Positions 17,038-26,396 of a stretch of 64,000 bases of DNA are shown here, one piece after another. The notes beneath the pieces were generated by a model. It had not been told where the DNA came from, made no database searches, and saw only the letters and a list, made by a program, of their open reading frames with translations. Where the stretch lies: the NCBI RefSeq assembly GCF_900110415.1, contig NZ_FODR01000002.1, positions 434,001 to 498,000 on the forward strand. Reading direction: 5' to 3'. The translations under genes and the position numbers were made by a program. Position 1 is the first letter of the stretch. Each line of letters begins with the position of its first letter. This stretch comes from Mucilaginibacter sp. OK283 (GTDB taxonomy: Bacteria; Bacteroidota; Bacteroidia; Sphingobacteriales; Sphingobacteriaceae).

Positions 17038-18900
17038 ATGTTGAGAAGCTTCTTTAGTTTTTGCCGCTTTTTTATTTTCTGGATCATACTGGCCATCATT
17101 ACCCGTGTGGTGTTCGAAGTCTATTTTCGCAACAAACTTAGTGGTGCCAGTTTTTCGGAGATAGCTCAAACCTTTCAGTACGGCTTCCTGATGGATGCCT
17201 CGGTTGCGGCATACATCAGCTCAATACCCTTGCTTGTGTTTTGTGTTAACTGGTTTACTAAAGGGCACATCGGCAGTAAATGGCTCAGGTTTTACGTTTA
17301 CCTGGCTGTAGTTATCATCGCTATAGTAACGGTTGTTAACCTCAATATTTTCCGCGAATGGGGTACCAAGGTAAATTTCAGGGCATTTGATGTTTTCTTT
17401 AACGCGCCATCCGAGGCTTTTGCGGCATCCAGTTCGTCGCCGCTGTTTTTAACTTTTGTGCTGTTTGTGGCGTTAATAGCCTGCGGTGTTTTTCTGTCGA
17501 AATACATTATCGATTTTGATTTTAAAAAGCCCAACGCACCACTGATTGTAAAGCCCATTATCGTGGTTTTATTACTGGGTGTAAACCTGCTCATTATCCG
17601 TGGTGGCCTGCAGGTAGCGCCTATAGCCCAAAGCAATGCCTATTTCTCGCCAAAGCCTATCCTTAACCAATCGGCATTAAACACCGAATGGAACCTGATC
17701 CAGAACGTAGTAGAAAACCTGGAATCGCCGGGTAATCCTTACGTGTTTATGCCTGCCGAAAAGGCTTCGGCGATGGTTGATAGTATGTACGCCGTAAAAA
17801 AAGACAGCACTTTACATATCCTGACAACCAACCGCCCAAACGTGGTTATTTTTCAACTGGAAAGTTTTACTGCCGATTTAATTGAATCATTAGGCGGCGA
17901 AAAGGGCGATGCACCCAACTTTGAAGATTTTATAAAACAAGGGGTTTTGTTTGATAGCGCATATGCGGCCAGCGACCGTACCGACAAAGGCATTGTAGCC
18001 ATTATGAGCGCTTTCCCGTCGCAGGCCACGCGCACAATTATCATTGATAACGAAAGGCAGGAACGCCTGCCGGCGCTATCCACTGTTTTTGCCGACCAGG
18101 GATACCGAACATCCTATTTTTACGGCGGCGAAAGCGAGTTCATGAACTTTAAGGCCTACCTGTTAAGCCACAAAATAACCGACCTGGTAGATAAAAGAGA
18201 TTTTGAAGCCAAAGAAATGAACTCCAAATGGGGCGCACACGACGATATTTTATTCAGGCGGAATATCAGCTACCTGAACAAAGTACAAAAGCCGTTTTTT
18301 AGCTACGTTCAAACGCTAAGCAACCACGAGCCCTTTGAGCTTCCTGTTCCTCCACATTTCCCCGGCGATGATATGGGCAACAAATTCAGGAGTACGGCCT
18401 ACTATACCGATGCCAGCCTGAAACAATACTTTGATGCTGCAAAAAAACAAAGCTGGTACAAAAACACCCTGTTCATTTTAGTGGCCGATCATGGGCATCG
18501 CTTACCGCTGGATAAATCGGAACCTTACGAACCACGTAAATACCACATCCCCATACTGTTTTTTGGCGACGCCGTTAAACCGGAATACCGCGGCCTGAGG
18601 ATAAAAAAGCTGGGCAACCAAACGGATATAGCAGCTACCCTGTTGGCACAGCTGAACCTGCCACATCAGCAATTCAAATGGTCGAAGGATTTACTGAATC
18701 CCTATAGCCTGGATTTCGCATTTTTTGACTGGGATAACGGCATGGGCTTTATGCTGCCCAACCAGGCTGTTACTTACGATAACGCAGGCCAAACGGTTAG
18801 CTATATCCAAAACAAAAACGCTCCAAAAACTTATACTGATAAAACGTTGGATTATGCCAAGGCTTTTATGCAACAAGTGTTTTCGGATTATTTGAAGTAG
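17038..18900 (+). CDS. LTA synthase family protein (membrane sulfatase-fold phosphoglycerol transferase-like)
   Basis: A 620-residue protein with about five N-terminal membrane helices (within residues 1-190) followed by a periplasmic sulfatase domain. Active-site features of the LTA synthase group are visible: FQLESFTADLIESLGG with a metal-binding Glu, ASDRTDKGIVAIMSAFPSQ with the catalytic Thr, HDDILFR, and VADHGHRLP with Asp-His ligands. In Gram-negatives such proteins transfer phosphoglycerol or phosphoethanolamine groups to envelope glycans or lipids; the acceptor here is unknown. The gene stands alone; the next gene converges on it. Confidence 0.88.
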   Translation: MLRSFFSFCRFFIFWIILAIITRVVFEVYFRNKLSGASFSEIAQTFQYGFLMDASVAAYISSIPLLVFCVNWFTKGHIGSKWLRFYVYLAVVIIAIVTVVNLNIFREWGTKVNFRAFDVFFNAPSEAFAASSSSPLFLTFVLFVALIACGVFLSKYIIDFDFKKPNAPLIVKPIIVVLLLGVNLLIIRGGLQVAPIAQSNAYFSPKPILNQSALNTEWNLIQNVVENLESPGNPYVFMPAEKASAMVDSMYAVKKDSTLHILTTNRPNVVIFQLESFTADLIESLGGEKGDAPNFEDFIKQGVLFDSAYAASDRTDKGIVAIMSAFPSQATRTIIIDNERQERLPALSTVFADQGYRTSYFYGGESEFMNFKAYLLSHKITDLVDKRDFEAKEMNSKWGAHDDILFRRNISYLNKVQKPFFSYVQTLSNHEPFELPVPPHFPGDDMGNKFRSTAYYTDASLKQYFDAAKKQSWYKNTLFILVADHGHRLPLDKSEPYEPRKYHIPILFFGDAVKPEYRGLRIKKLGNQTDIAATLLAQLNLPHQQFKWSKDLLNPYSLDFAFFDWDNGMGFMLPNQAVTYDNAGQTVSYIQNKNAPKTYTDKTLDYAKAFMQQVFSDYLK

Positions 18901-19237
18901 TGACGTTCAGCAGTTATTTAAAGATTGTAAGGATTAAAAAGCTTCTACCTGCAATCCTTTTAAAATTCAGGGTGTTATGTTAAATCGCTGACCAAACCTG
19001 GTGCTTACTACCTGATCCTGGTTGACAGATTTAAATCTCTCCGGTACCTGTTTGGGCCGTCAACAGGCACAAAAAGTGGATGCGTTTTATTGCGCCAAAC
19101 GTCAGTTTAGTGTTAATCATGAAAATTATAAAATATTAATTATCAAATATTTACAAATGAAATATTAAAAATGTGTTAAGTTATGTTAACCCAATTTATA
19201 TATGTGTTTGGCCTGTCTCTTCTACCCGGTCTTTGCG
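18901..19237. other. Intergenic spacer between convergent genes
   Basis: 337 bp, strongly AT-rich in the second half. A weak 7-bp dyad (AAGGATT at 18929-18935, AATCCTT at 18953-18959) could terminate the upstream transcript. I see no gene. Confidence 0.4.
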
Positions 19238-21529
19238 TTAATTTACACTCAATGTTTCGCCACTATTCCGGGCGGGCGGCTCGGCGTTTAAGAGATGTTT
19301 AACAAAGAAATCGCGCTTCTTTTGACGGCCATAAACACCGCCATCGCCGTGTCCCATGCCCGGCACGGTAAGCAAATCAAAAAACTTATTGTTTTTTATC
19401 AGCGCATCAGCAAAACGATAGGTGGACTCGGGAGGTACGTTGGTATCGGCCTCGCCCACTATCAGCATTAAATTACCCTGTAGTTTTGCAGCATTGGTGA
19501 TGTTTGATTGTTCGGCATAATGCGGGCCTACAGGGTAACCCATCCATTGCTCGTTCCACCACTGCTTATCTATGCGGTTATCATGGCAGCCGCAGGCAGA
19601 TACCGCCGCTTTATAAAACTCGGGATGAAACAATACCGCACCGGCCGAATTTTGCCCACCTGCTGATGTGCCATAAACGCCCACCCTGCTGATATCAGCC
19701 TGCGGGTATTTTGCCGCCAGCGCTTTCATCCATAAAATACGGTCGGCAAAACCTGCATCAGCAAGGTTATGCCAGCATACATCATGAAAAGCTTTGGAGC
19801 GGTTTGCAGTGCCCATGCCATCAATTTGTACCACAATAAAGCCAAGCTGGGCTATGCTTTGCATTTCGTTAACGGCGGCAAAGTTTTTAGGCACAAATGA
19901 ATCCTGCGGCCCGGCGTAAATATTTTCAATTACCGGGTAGCTTTTAGCGGAGTCCATATTGGCAGGGCGATAAACTACGCCCCATATATCGGTTACCCCA
20001 TCGCGCCCCTTTGCTACAAACACTTCGGGCAGTTTTATGCCGGTATTTAATAAGGGCGCTATATCAGGATGTTCCAGTTCCATAACAGTTTTCAGCGTAG
20101 CTGTATTTTTGAGCACCATACGCGGCGCGACATTTACTTCCGAATAAGTATCGATATAATATTTTCTATCGGGAGAGAAAGTAAGCCGGTGATTCCCTTT
20201 TTCCGGGGTAAGGTCAACCATATTCTTACCATCGAGGCCCATACGGTAATAGTGAATAAAGTAAGGGTCTTCGCCCGCGTTTTTGCCGCTGGCGGTAAAC
20301 CATAGCTGCCTTTTATTTACGTCAACGCTATCAATATCACGTACCACCCAATTGCCTTTGGTAATTAGCTTTTCTTTGCCGGTAAGCTCATCAACCTGGT
20401 AAATATGTCGCCAGCCATCTTTTTCGGTTATCCATATTACCTCATGCGTTTTGGGCATATAATGCGTATACAGCCTTTGCTCATAAATAAAAGTATTCGT
20501 TTTTTCGTCGATGATATTGCGGGTTTTTCCTGTTTGTACATCCACTTCGATAACCCTGAACCGTTGGTGTCCCCTGTCAACTTTTTCGTAAGTGTAATAA
20601 CGGCTGTTTCCATCGCGCCAGTGCAGTATGGGCGCTCCAAAAAAATCAATCTTTTCGGCATCAACGGCCAGTTTGCTTTTATCGGTTATATTAAAAATAA
20701 AGGGTTGGTACGATGTGAATTCATCGCCCGGCTGGTCGTACTCATGCGATTCGAGCTGGCCCCTTGTAGTGCCGGGTACCGAACTTAATACATAGTATAC
20801 CTTTTTTGTTTTTTTAGGATCGGTAAGGTAAGCCACTAAATGCTTACTATCCGGCGACCATGTGATTTCGGCATACGGCTTATCATTAGTACCGTCAGTT
20901 GTAAACTGTATTTCGGCAGAGCCCTTTAAGGCCCTGGCATACAAATTCCCGTTCCTGGTAAAAGCCGTCCATTGCTTATCGGGCGAAACCGAATCGGTAA
21001 CATTAGCCTCCCAGCGATAGGTGCGTTTTTGCAGCGGGGCGGTTGGGTCGAAATCCTTAAAAACGGTATCGGTAGTTTTTTCGCAATGGTAATTACTTAA
21101 ATCGCATTTAAGCCAGTTTTTGCCGGTTTTAAAAGTAATCTGCTTTTCATCGGCGCCATAAAACATAGCCGTGATGCGCAGTTTATTTGCGGGCACAGGT
21201 TTCCCTAACGCGGCAGCCACTGCATTGGCCATTTGTTTGGTATCAAAGGCCTGGTGTTTGGTTTGCTTTTCGGCATTAACAAAGTAATATTCAGTAGCAT
21301 CGGCCCCGGCACGCTTGTCATACCAAAATTGCTTGCCGTTTGCCTGCCAGTTGGGCCTGATGTTGGTTACAACCGGGATCTTTTTCCAGGCAGAATCCAG
21401 CCTGTCGGCATTGGCATAGGCCTGCAGCATTTGTTGATGGGTTGGCAAATATGGTGTAACCGCCGGCTTTTGGGCATAGCTAAAGTTAGCTGAAAAAACC
21501 AGCAACAAACAAAAACGAGTGTATCGCAT
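19238..21529 (-). CDS. S9 family peptidase (dipeptidyl peptidase IV-like)
   Basis: A 763-residue secreted serine peptidase. It has a signal peptide ending FSYAQ, an N-terminal beta-propeller region (about residues 100-480, with WSPDSKHLVAYLTD and FSPDRKYYIDTYS repeats), and a C-terminal alpha/beta hydrolase. The nucleophile is in GVYGTSAGGQNSAG, the acidic residue in IVGEADTNVPPEST and the His in PGMGHGDGGVYG. The usual GWSYGG of DPP-IV is replaced by GTSAGG, seen in other S9 branches. It cleaves peptides in the periplasm or at the surface. The DUF885 gene starts upstream on the same strand (stop 21595), so the two may be co-transcribed. Confidence 0.9.
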   Translation of the reverse strand: MRYTRFCLLLVFSANFSYAQKPAVTPYLPTHQQMLQAYANADRLDSAWKKIPVVTNIRPNWQANGKQFWYDKRAGADATEYYFVNAEKQTKHQAFDTKQMANAVAAALGKPVPANKLRITAMFYGADEKQITFKTGKNWLKCDLSNYHCEKTTDTVFKDFDPTAPLQKRTYRWEANVTDSVSPDKQWTAFTRNGNLYARALKGSAEIQFTTDGTNDKPYAEITWSPDSKHLVAYLTDPKKTKKVYYVLSSVPGTTRGQLESHEYDQPGDEFTSYQPFIFNITDKSKLAVDAEKIDFFGAPILHWRDGNSRYYTYEKVDRGHQRFRVIEVDVQTGKTRNIIDEKTNTFIYEQRLYTHYMPKTHEVIWITEKDGWRHIYQVDELTGKEKLITKGNWVVRDIDSVDVNKRQLWFTASGKNAGEDPYFIHYYRMGLDGKNMVDLTPEKGNHRLTFSPDRKYYIDTYSEVNVAPRMVLKNTATLKTVMELEHPDIAPLLNTGIKLPEVFVAKGRDGVTDIWGVVYRPANMDSAKSYPVIENIYAGPQDSFVPKNFAAVNEMQSIAQLGFIVVQIDGMGTANRSKAFHDVCWHNLADAGFADRILWMKALAAKYPQADISRVGVYGTSAGGQNSAGAVLFHPEFYKAAVSACGCHDNRIDKQWWNEQWMGYPVGPHYAEQSNITNAAKLQGNLMLIVGEADTNVPPESTYRFADALIKNNKFFDLLTVPGMGHGDGGVYGRQKKRDFFVKHLLNAEPPARNSGETLSVN

Positions 21530-21594
21530 CGGAGACAGATGAAAATTGATGAATGTTTTTAATGCAGCCCGGCGCTAAAACCGGGCTGCATTTG

Positions 21595-23394
21595 TTATTT
21601 ATTAAAATCGTAAAACTTCCAGCTGGTGGTAAAATCCCTGGTTAACGGCTGGTTGATAAATGTGGCCCGCATCATTTCAATAGGGATAAGATTCTGCTTC
21701 ATAAACGTATCATGAAATTGCTTGTAGGTCATTTTACCACTATCAACCATCTCTTTTTTAAGCTCCATAATTTGCAGGCCGCCCAGCAGGTAGGCTACCT
21801 GGTAAAGCGGGCTGTACCCCCCTTCAAATGAGCGCCTCACTTCACCTGCGGCGTTGGCTTTTTCGTGCCCTACACGGTCAATCAAAAAGTCGATACATTG
21901 CTGTGGCGTCCATTTGCCCAGGTGATAATTGAGCGAAAAGATGATCCTTGCGCAGCGGTGCATGCGCCAAAATAGCATCCCAACCCTTTCTTCGGGTGTT
22001 TTGGCGAAGCCCTTATCATACAATAATAATTCCCAGTATAACGACCATCCCTCTACCCCAAATGGCGTCACAAAATCCTGCCTATAGGCTTTGTACCGGC
22101 TGTTAATAAAGTATTGCAGGTTATGGCCGGGTATTAATTCATGCTGAACTGTGCCTCTTGAAAAATAAGGGTTATTGCCGCGCATGCTCATCAGTTTATC
22201 CTGCGCTTCCATACTATTGGTTGGGTACGATATCATGATCTCTTTACCACCTAAAAAGAACGGGTTAACCAATTGCCGCTCGGGCGACATCATTGTCATG
22301 CCCCAGGTTTCTTCGGCCAATGGCGGTATCGTGATCAGGTCGCGTTCTTTAATGAAGCTGATGGCATCGTTATATAATTTCACAATCAGTTCTGGCTGAT
22401 GGCCTACCGGCACGTAGCTATTCTTTACCTTTTCCAGCGCTTTTTTCCAATCGCTGCCGAAACCCATTTCCTGCGATGCCTTTAACATTTCCTTGTCGCA
22501 CCAGGCAAATTCCTTATTGGCCAGCTGAATCAGTTCTTCGGGTGTATAAGGGATCATTTCGGCCTGTAGCTGGCTTATCAGGGCATCGCGGCCAATAGGC
22601 ACGCCCTTTATACCGCTGCTATCAGGTTTTTGGGTTGTTATTATTTTGCCTTTGCTTAATGCGATATCGCTGTACTTGCCAAGGGCAGCATCAAGGGCTT
22701 TATAAGGTGCGGGCACCCACCAGGTAAAGGCAGGATCGTATGTATTGTAAAAGCTATAAAAATCTTTTAAGCGCCCTTTAAGGCCTGCCAGCGCCTCTTT
22801 GGTAATGCGCGCCAGTGGCATATCCAGGCTGGGCAGTTTATGATATGCCGCAGTATCGGCTTTTAATTGTTTCAGTATGGCGGTCAATTCGGTTGCTACC
22901 TTTTCGCCGTCCATAAAATCGCCGTGGCGGCGTTTTTTTTCCAGGGCGTAAATGCCATCGGCACATGAAAGGTATTTGGCAACCTGGTTATATTGTTCCT
23001 CTTCCTTTTTCAGGTCGCCCAGGTCAAAGTTGATGCGTTTCTTCAACAAAATATAATCTACTTTACCATAAATGCTCATCGATTCAAAATCGGCCTGTTG
23101 CAGTTGCTTCAGGTAATCGTTATCAATCTCAACCAGCCTTTTGCGCTGCTCGGGCGAATTAAGCACATTCATTTTATACTCATCCTCGTTATGCTCGTTA
23201 ACATAATAAGGCGAGTAAAAATCTTTTATGGCATTAATATCCTGCCCGTAACGAATGATGGTGCCCGCCATTTCGCTGGTTTGCTCATAAAGGGCATTGT
23301 TAGCGGTAGCTGTTTGTGCCTTGCCCGCCAATGAGCAGGTTGTTAAACAAAGTACAGCGAAAAAGGTAGTGGTTGTTTTTGTGATGGTAAACAC
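21595..23394 (-). CDS. DUF885 family secreted protein, putative zinc carboxypeptidase
   Basis: A 599-residue protein of the DUF885 family. It has a signal peptide (MFTITKTTTTFFAVLCLTTC, processed near AGKAQ) and a mostly helical body. The family zinc motif is VQHELIPGHNLQYF (about residue 430), an HExxPGH form resembling M32 carboxypeptidases, with further conserved VEGWSLYWELLLYD. Peptidase activity has been shown or proposed for few members, so the call is at family level. It precedes the S9 peptidase on the same strand with 65 bp between, suggesting shared peptide turnover. Confidence 0.85.
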   Translation of the reverse strand: MFTITKTTTTFFAVLCLTTCSLAGKAQTATANNALYEQTSEMAGTIIRYGQDINAIKDFYSPYYVNEHNEDEYKMNVLNSPEQRKRLVEIDNDYLKQLQQADFESMSIYGKVDYILLKKRINFDLGDLKKEEEQYNQVAKYLSCADGIYALEKKRRHGDFMDGEKVATELTAILKQLKADTAAYHKLPSLDMPLARITKEALAGLKGRLKDFYSFYNTYDPAFTWWVPAPYKALDAALGKYSDIALSKGKIITTQKPDSSGIKGVPIGRDALISQLQAEMIPYTPEELIQLANKEFAWCDKEMLKASQEMGFGSDWKKALEKVKNSYVPVGHQPELIVKLYNDAISFIKERDLITIPPLAEETWGMTMMSPERQLVNPFFLGGKEIMISYPTNSMEAQDKLMSMRGNNPYFSRGTVQHELIPGHNLQYFINSRYKAYRQDFVTPFGVEGWSLYWELLLYDKGFAKTPEERVGMLFWRMHRCARIIFSLNYHLGKWTPQQCIDFLIDRVGHEKANAAGEVRRSFEGGYSPLYQVAYLLGGLQIMELKKEMVDSGKMTYKQFHDTFMKQNLIPIEMMRATFINQPLTRDFTTSWKFYDFNK

Positions 23395-23504
23395 AGTTTA
23401 GTTTTTAGATGGTAAGTTAGCTGTTTTATATAAAAGATTAAAGCAAAAAGCGCAAGGCTTAAAGCTTTAAGACTGTCGCATTAATTGACCCTGCCTGGGG
23501 TATG

Positions 23505-24407
23505 TTAACTTGCCGCCCTGCTCAGGCTTACCAGGTTATTGTTATACGAATCGAGGTAACCGCGGGGCGAGTTACCTATTACAAATTTAAATACCCGGTT
23601 AAAATTGGTGATACTTTTAAAACCACATTTGTAAGCCACGGTATTAATACTCTCAAACTTGTGGGCTATCAGTTTTTTACAGGCTTCGTTCACCCTTATC
23701 TCATTTAAAAACGATATAAAAGTATGCCCGGTATGCTTTTTAAAATACCGGCAAAACGATTCGGGTGTCATAAAGGCTACTTTGGCAACATCCTCCAGGG
23801 TTATCTGTTCGCTGTAATGCTGCATGATAAAATTGTAAATATTACCTATCCTGATCCCCTCATTCTCGGTAATGCCCGGCAGGTTGCCATAGGTTGATAA
23901 AGGATCCAGCTTTGCTTTCATATTCACCAACACCTTAAGCAGGTTAAAAAACTGAACAAGTTGATCTGTGCCACCGGCGTTTCGTAAAGCTATCATGGTT
24001 TGCGATACCTTGTCAGACGCGCTATGGGGTATTTTAAAACCCTGCTGGTGCTGCTGCAAAAACATCTTGCTCGATTTTAGCTCGGGTAAATCAAATAGGG
24101 GGGCCAGGGTTCCTTCGGGGTTAAAAAAAATAGATATGGCCTCAATCTGCTTATCGCCCCCGTTTACAAAATATTCGGGGTTGCTTTTAAACACATGCGG
24201 TAAATTGGCGCCGAGTAAAAAAATGTCGCCCGATGAATAATCGTGCATGTTGTTGCCGGCAATCAGGGTTCCTTCTCCTTTCTGGATCCAGGTAATCTGT
24301 ATTTCTTTATGACGGTGCAGATAAGGATAATGGTATGGAAGAGAAACTTTTTCTGCTATCACACTCTTATCATGGGGTACAGGGATAGTAAATTGTAAAA
24401 CTTTCAT
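23505..24407 (-). CDS. AraC family transcriptional regulator
   Basis: A 300-residue regulator. The N-terminal ~150 residues form a cupin-like sensor (HRHKEIQITWIQKGEGTLIA, DIFLLGANLPHVF). The C-terminal AraC DNA-binding domain occupies about residues 190-290 with both helix-turn-helix units: ITLEDVAKVAFMTPESFCRY and INTVAYKCGFKSITNFNRVF, then the family ending GNSPRGYLDSY. The HRHKE and PHVF pattern is that of sugar- or glycoside-sensing cupins. The target is not evident from the neighbours. Confidence 0.9.
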   Translation of the reverse strand: MKVLQFTIPVPHDKSVIAEKVSLPYHYPYLHRHKEIQITWIQKGEGTLIAGNNMHDYSSGDIFLLGANLPHVFKSNPEYFVNGGDKQIEAISIFFNPEGTLAPLFDLPELKSSKMFLQQHQQGFKIPHSASDKVSQTMIALRNAGGTDQLVQFFNLLKVLVNMKAKLDPLSTYGNLPGITENEGIRIGNIYNFIMQHYSEQITLEDVAKVAFMTPESFCRYFKKHTGHTFISFLNEIRVNEACKKLIAHKFESINTVAYKCGFKSITNFNRVFKFVIGNSPRGYLDSYNNNLVSLSRAAS

Positions 24408-24758
24408 ATGAACGATTGTTAATGTTCCCTGAATTTACAATTACTTAACTCTAAAAACCAACAATTGGCCCTAAACGGGTAAAATGCTGCTATCATCTGT
24501 TAATTTCATGCAGATGGAGCGGTTAAAATCCTGACAGATGCCCATTTTTTAACCACCCCAGGGAACAGGATTAAATGTTATTTGTACAATAATAAATTAC
24601 TCGGTATAACTATAAGTCACAGATTTGCGCCATTATTGGGCAGGTTAATTGTGCTGTGTACAATTAATATGTTCATTAATTGTTACCACTTATTTGGTGA
24701 AAATGGCAAATCAACCTCTGGGGCCGCCACCTTTAAATAACGTTTTTTTGCTGATGGT
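24408..24758. other. Gene-free upstream region of the AraC gene
   Basis: No reading frame here resembles a protein. It must contain the promoter of the minus-strand AraC gene but no full consensus promoter is visible. Confidence 0.35.
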
Positions 24759-24879
24759 TTATTCATCAGTCATGTAGGCCCCCTGACCTTTAGGGTTTAG
24801 GTGCCGACGGCCATCTTCGCAAATTTTACAAGGTAAGGGACTACGGCGGATATTGCTTGCCGCAGATAGTTCAACTGTA
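24759..24879 (-). pseudogene. Decayed zinc-ribbon N-terminus of an MBL-fold protein
   Basis: Read on the minus strand from 24879, the sequence matches the first ~40 codons of the intact gene at 28256, but is broken. The piece Y-S-stop-TICGKQYPP-stop corresponds to YICTTCGVQYPP, with a Cys codon turned into TGA. After a net loss of 8 nt the frame resumes as CKICEDGRRHLNPKGQ, matching CKICEDDRQYVNPKGQ, and ends at a stop after GAYMTDE. The rest of the hydrolase is absent. This is a dead partial paralogue. Confidence 0.75.
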
Positions 24880-24997
24880 AAGAGTTAACAACCGGGTAAA
24901 GTTATGGAGATAGAAATAAATTGATTGCTATTGGCGGCTATTTCCTCATTGGAGGCCTCCGGTGGGAATGATTTTAAGGCAACTTTAAATAATAAAC

Positions 24998-25030
24998 CCC
25001 ACCTCAAATTTAATTTTGTGGTGGGATTTT
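24998..25030 (-). terminator. Terminator of the flavohemoglobin gene
   Basis: An inverted repeat (CCCACCTCAAA at 24998-25008 and TTTGTGGTGGG at 25015-25025, one mismatch) lies 25 nt after the hmp stop. On the minus strand it is followed by a T-rich run, so it should end the hmp transcript. Confidence 0.7.
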
Positions 25031-25049
25031 ACGATATAAGAGATGGAAT

Positions 25050-26261
25050 TTAATTTAACTGTAATAGCTGCGGGCCAAATTCTTCAAAAAATATCTTGTC
25101 GGCATTTATTCCTGATTCCCTCAGGTCATTAAACTGTTTTTGGATAAAAAACGATGGCCCGCACAAATAATAACGGGTTTGTGGATGGTGCTGCAGATCT
25201 TCAATCCTGTTTATATCCAAATACCCGTCATGAATATCTTCAGCTATGTTTTCGGGCGATGGTGCATCATAAAAAATATGCTGGTTAAAATTTGAATTAT
25301 TAATTGCCAGCTCATTGATATTGTCTTTAAAAGCGTGTACCGATTCGTTACGGCAGCCATGAAGCCAGGTGATGGGCTGTTTTGTTCCTTTTTGGGTTAA
25401 GTGCTGTACCATGCTCATTAAGGGGGTTAAGCCAACACCGCCACTAATAAACATTACCGGCGTATCTAAATTATCGGGCAGGGTAAAATTGCCTGCCGGC
25501 GAGGTAAGCTCCACCTGTTTGCCTTCAGTAATTTCGTCATGCAGTAAATTGCTTATCATGCCATTAACATCAACGTTTGCACCTGCTTCCCGTTTTACCG
25601 AAATGCGGTAATAATCATCATTTGGTGCACTTGAAATACTGTATTGGCGTATCTGGCTTATATTTAGCTGCGGAAGAAACAACTTGATACTGATGTACTG
25701 CCCCGGTTTGTGGTGCGGAACTTTTCCGCCATCGGCAGGGTATAGGTAAAAAGAACATATTTCCGCTGATTCCATTTCTCTACGGCCCACTTTAAATAAG
25801 CGCCAGCCTGTCCAACCGTTCGGTTTTAAAACCTGGTCCTGGTATAAATTTGCCTCATGGCCGCCCATTAATGCAGCTAACTGGTTATAAGCTACTTTCC
25901 AGGCTTCTAAAATTTCGGGGGTAGCAGCATCGCCTAAAACCTCGCTGATAGATGCCAGCAGGTGGTTGCCCACTATGGCATAATGCTCTGGCCGGATATC
26001 TAAACTGATATGCTTTTGGCCAATCCTGTCAACCACGGGTAACAGTACAGATGGATTGGCAATATTTTCTGCATAAGCAAGTACGGCCATGGCCAGGGCG
26101 GTTTGTTGTTTACCTGTTTGCTGGTTTCCCATGTTAAACATGTTTTTTAACTCGGGATTGTGTTTAAACATCCTGGTATAAAAATGAGTAGTTAGTAGTA
26201 CGCCATGTTCTTTCAAGATCGGAACTGTGGCAAGGATGAGCGCTTTTTGATCGTTTGTCAT
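25050..26261 (-). CDS. hmp: Flavohemoglobin, nitric oxide dioxygenase
   Basis: A 403-residue three-domain protein, full length for the family. The globin domain (about 1-140) has Tyr28 (HFYTRMF), Gln52 and the proximal His84 in KHISLDIRPEHY. The FAD domain (about 150-260) has IRQYSISSAPN, and the NAD domain has FISGGVGLTPLMSM and ends FFEEFGPQ. It oxidises NO to nitrate using O2 and NAD(P)H in the cytoplasm. It is transcribed divergently from an Rrf2 regulator across a short region containing a consensus promoter and a dyad, a standard NsrR-type arrangement for NO stress. Confidence 0.95.
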   Translation of the reverse strand: MTNDQKALILATVPILKEHGVLLTTHFYTRMFKHNPELKNMFNMGNQQTGKQQTALAMAVLAYAENIANPSVLLPVVDRIGQKHISLDIRPEHYAIVGNHLLASISEVLGDAATPEILEAWKVAYNQLAALMGGHEANLYQDQVLKPNGWTGWRLFKVGRREMESAEICSFYLYPADGGKVPHHKPGQYISIKLFLPQLNISQIRQYSISSAPNDDYYRISVKREAGANVDVNGMISNLLHDEITEGKQVELTSPAGNFTLPDNLDTPVMFISGGVGLTPLMSMVQHLTQKGTKQPITWLHGCRNESVHAFKDNINELAINNSNFNQHIFYDAPSPENIAEDIHDGYLDINRIEDLQHHPQTRYYLCGPSFFIQKQFNDLRESGINADKIFFEEFGPQLLQLN

Positions 26262-26327
26262 AATAATATATTAATATCTTTTTATCCTAAATTGAATTGT
26301 TTAAGACTGATAAATAGTTCAACGGGG

Positions 26328-26359
26328 CAAAGCTAAGTTTATAATTAATAAAAGACAAA
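26328..26359 (-). promoter_or_regulatory. Consensus promoter of the flavohemoglobin gene
   Basis: On the minus strand the -33 element TTTG (26359-26356) and the -7 element TAGCTTTG (26335-26328) are perfect and 20 bp apart. The leader to the ATG at 26261 would be about 60 nt. Confidence 0.8.
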
Positions 26360-26373
26360 AATATCCTTTATTA
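26346..26373. promoter_or_regulatory. Candidate NsrR-like operator dyad
   Basis: TAATAAA (26346-26352) and TTTATTA (26367-26373) are perfect inverted half-sites around a 14-bp spacer. The site covers the -33 element of the hmp promoter and lies just upstream of the regulator's own -7 element, so a bound dimer could control both genes. The binding protein is inferred from the neighbouring Rrf2 gene. Confidence 0.5.
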
Positions 26374-26379
26374 ATTTAT

Positions 26380-26387
26380 TATCTTTG
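26380..26387 (+). promoter_or_regulatory. -7 element of the Rrf2 regulator gene
   Basis: TATCTTTG is a perfect TAnnTTTG ending 9 nt before the ATG at 26397. No -33 TTTG is present at the right distance, which would suit a weak or activated promoter. The leader would be only a few bases. Confidence 0.55.
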
Positions 26388-26396
26388 TTTTTAACA

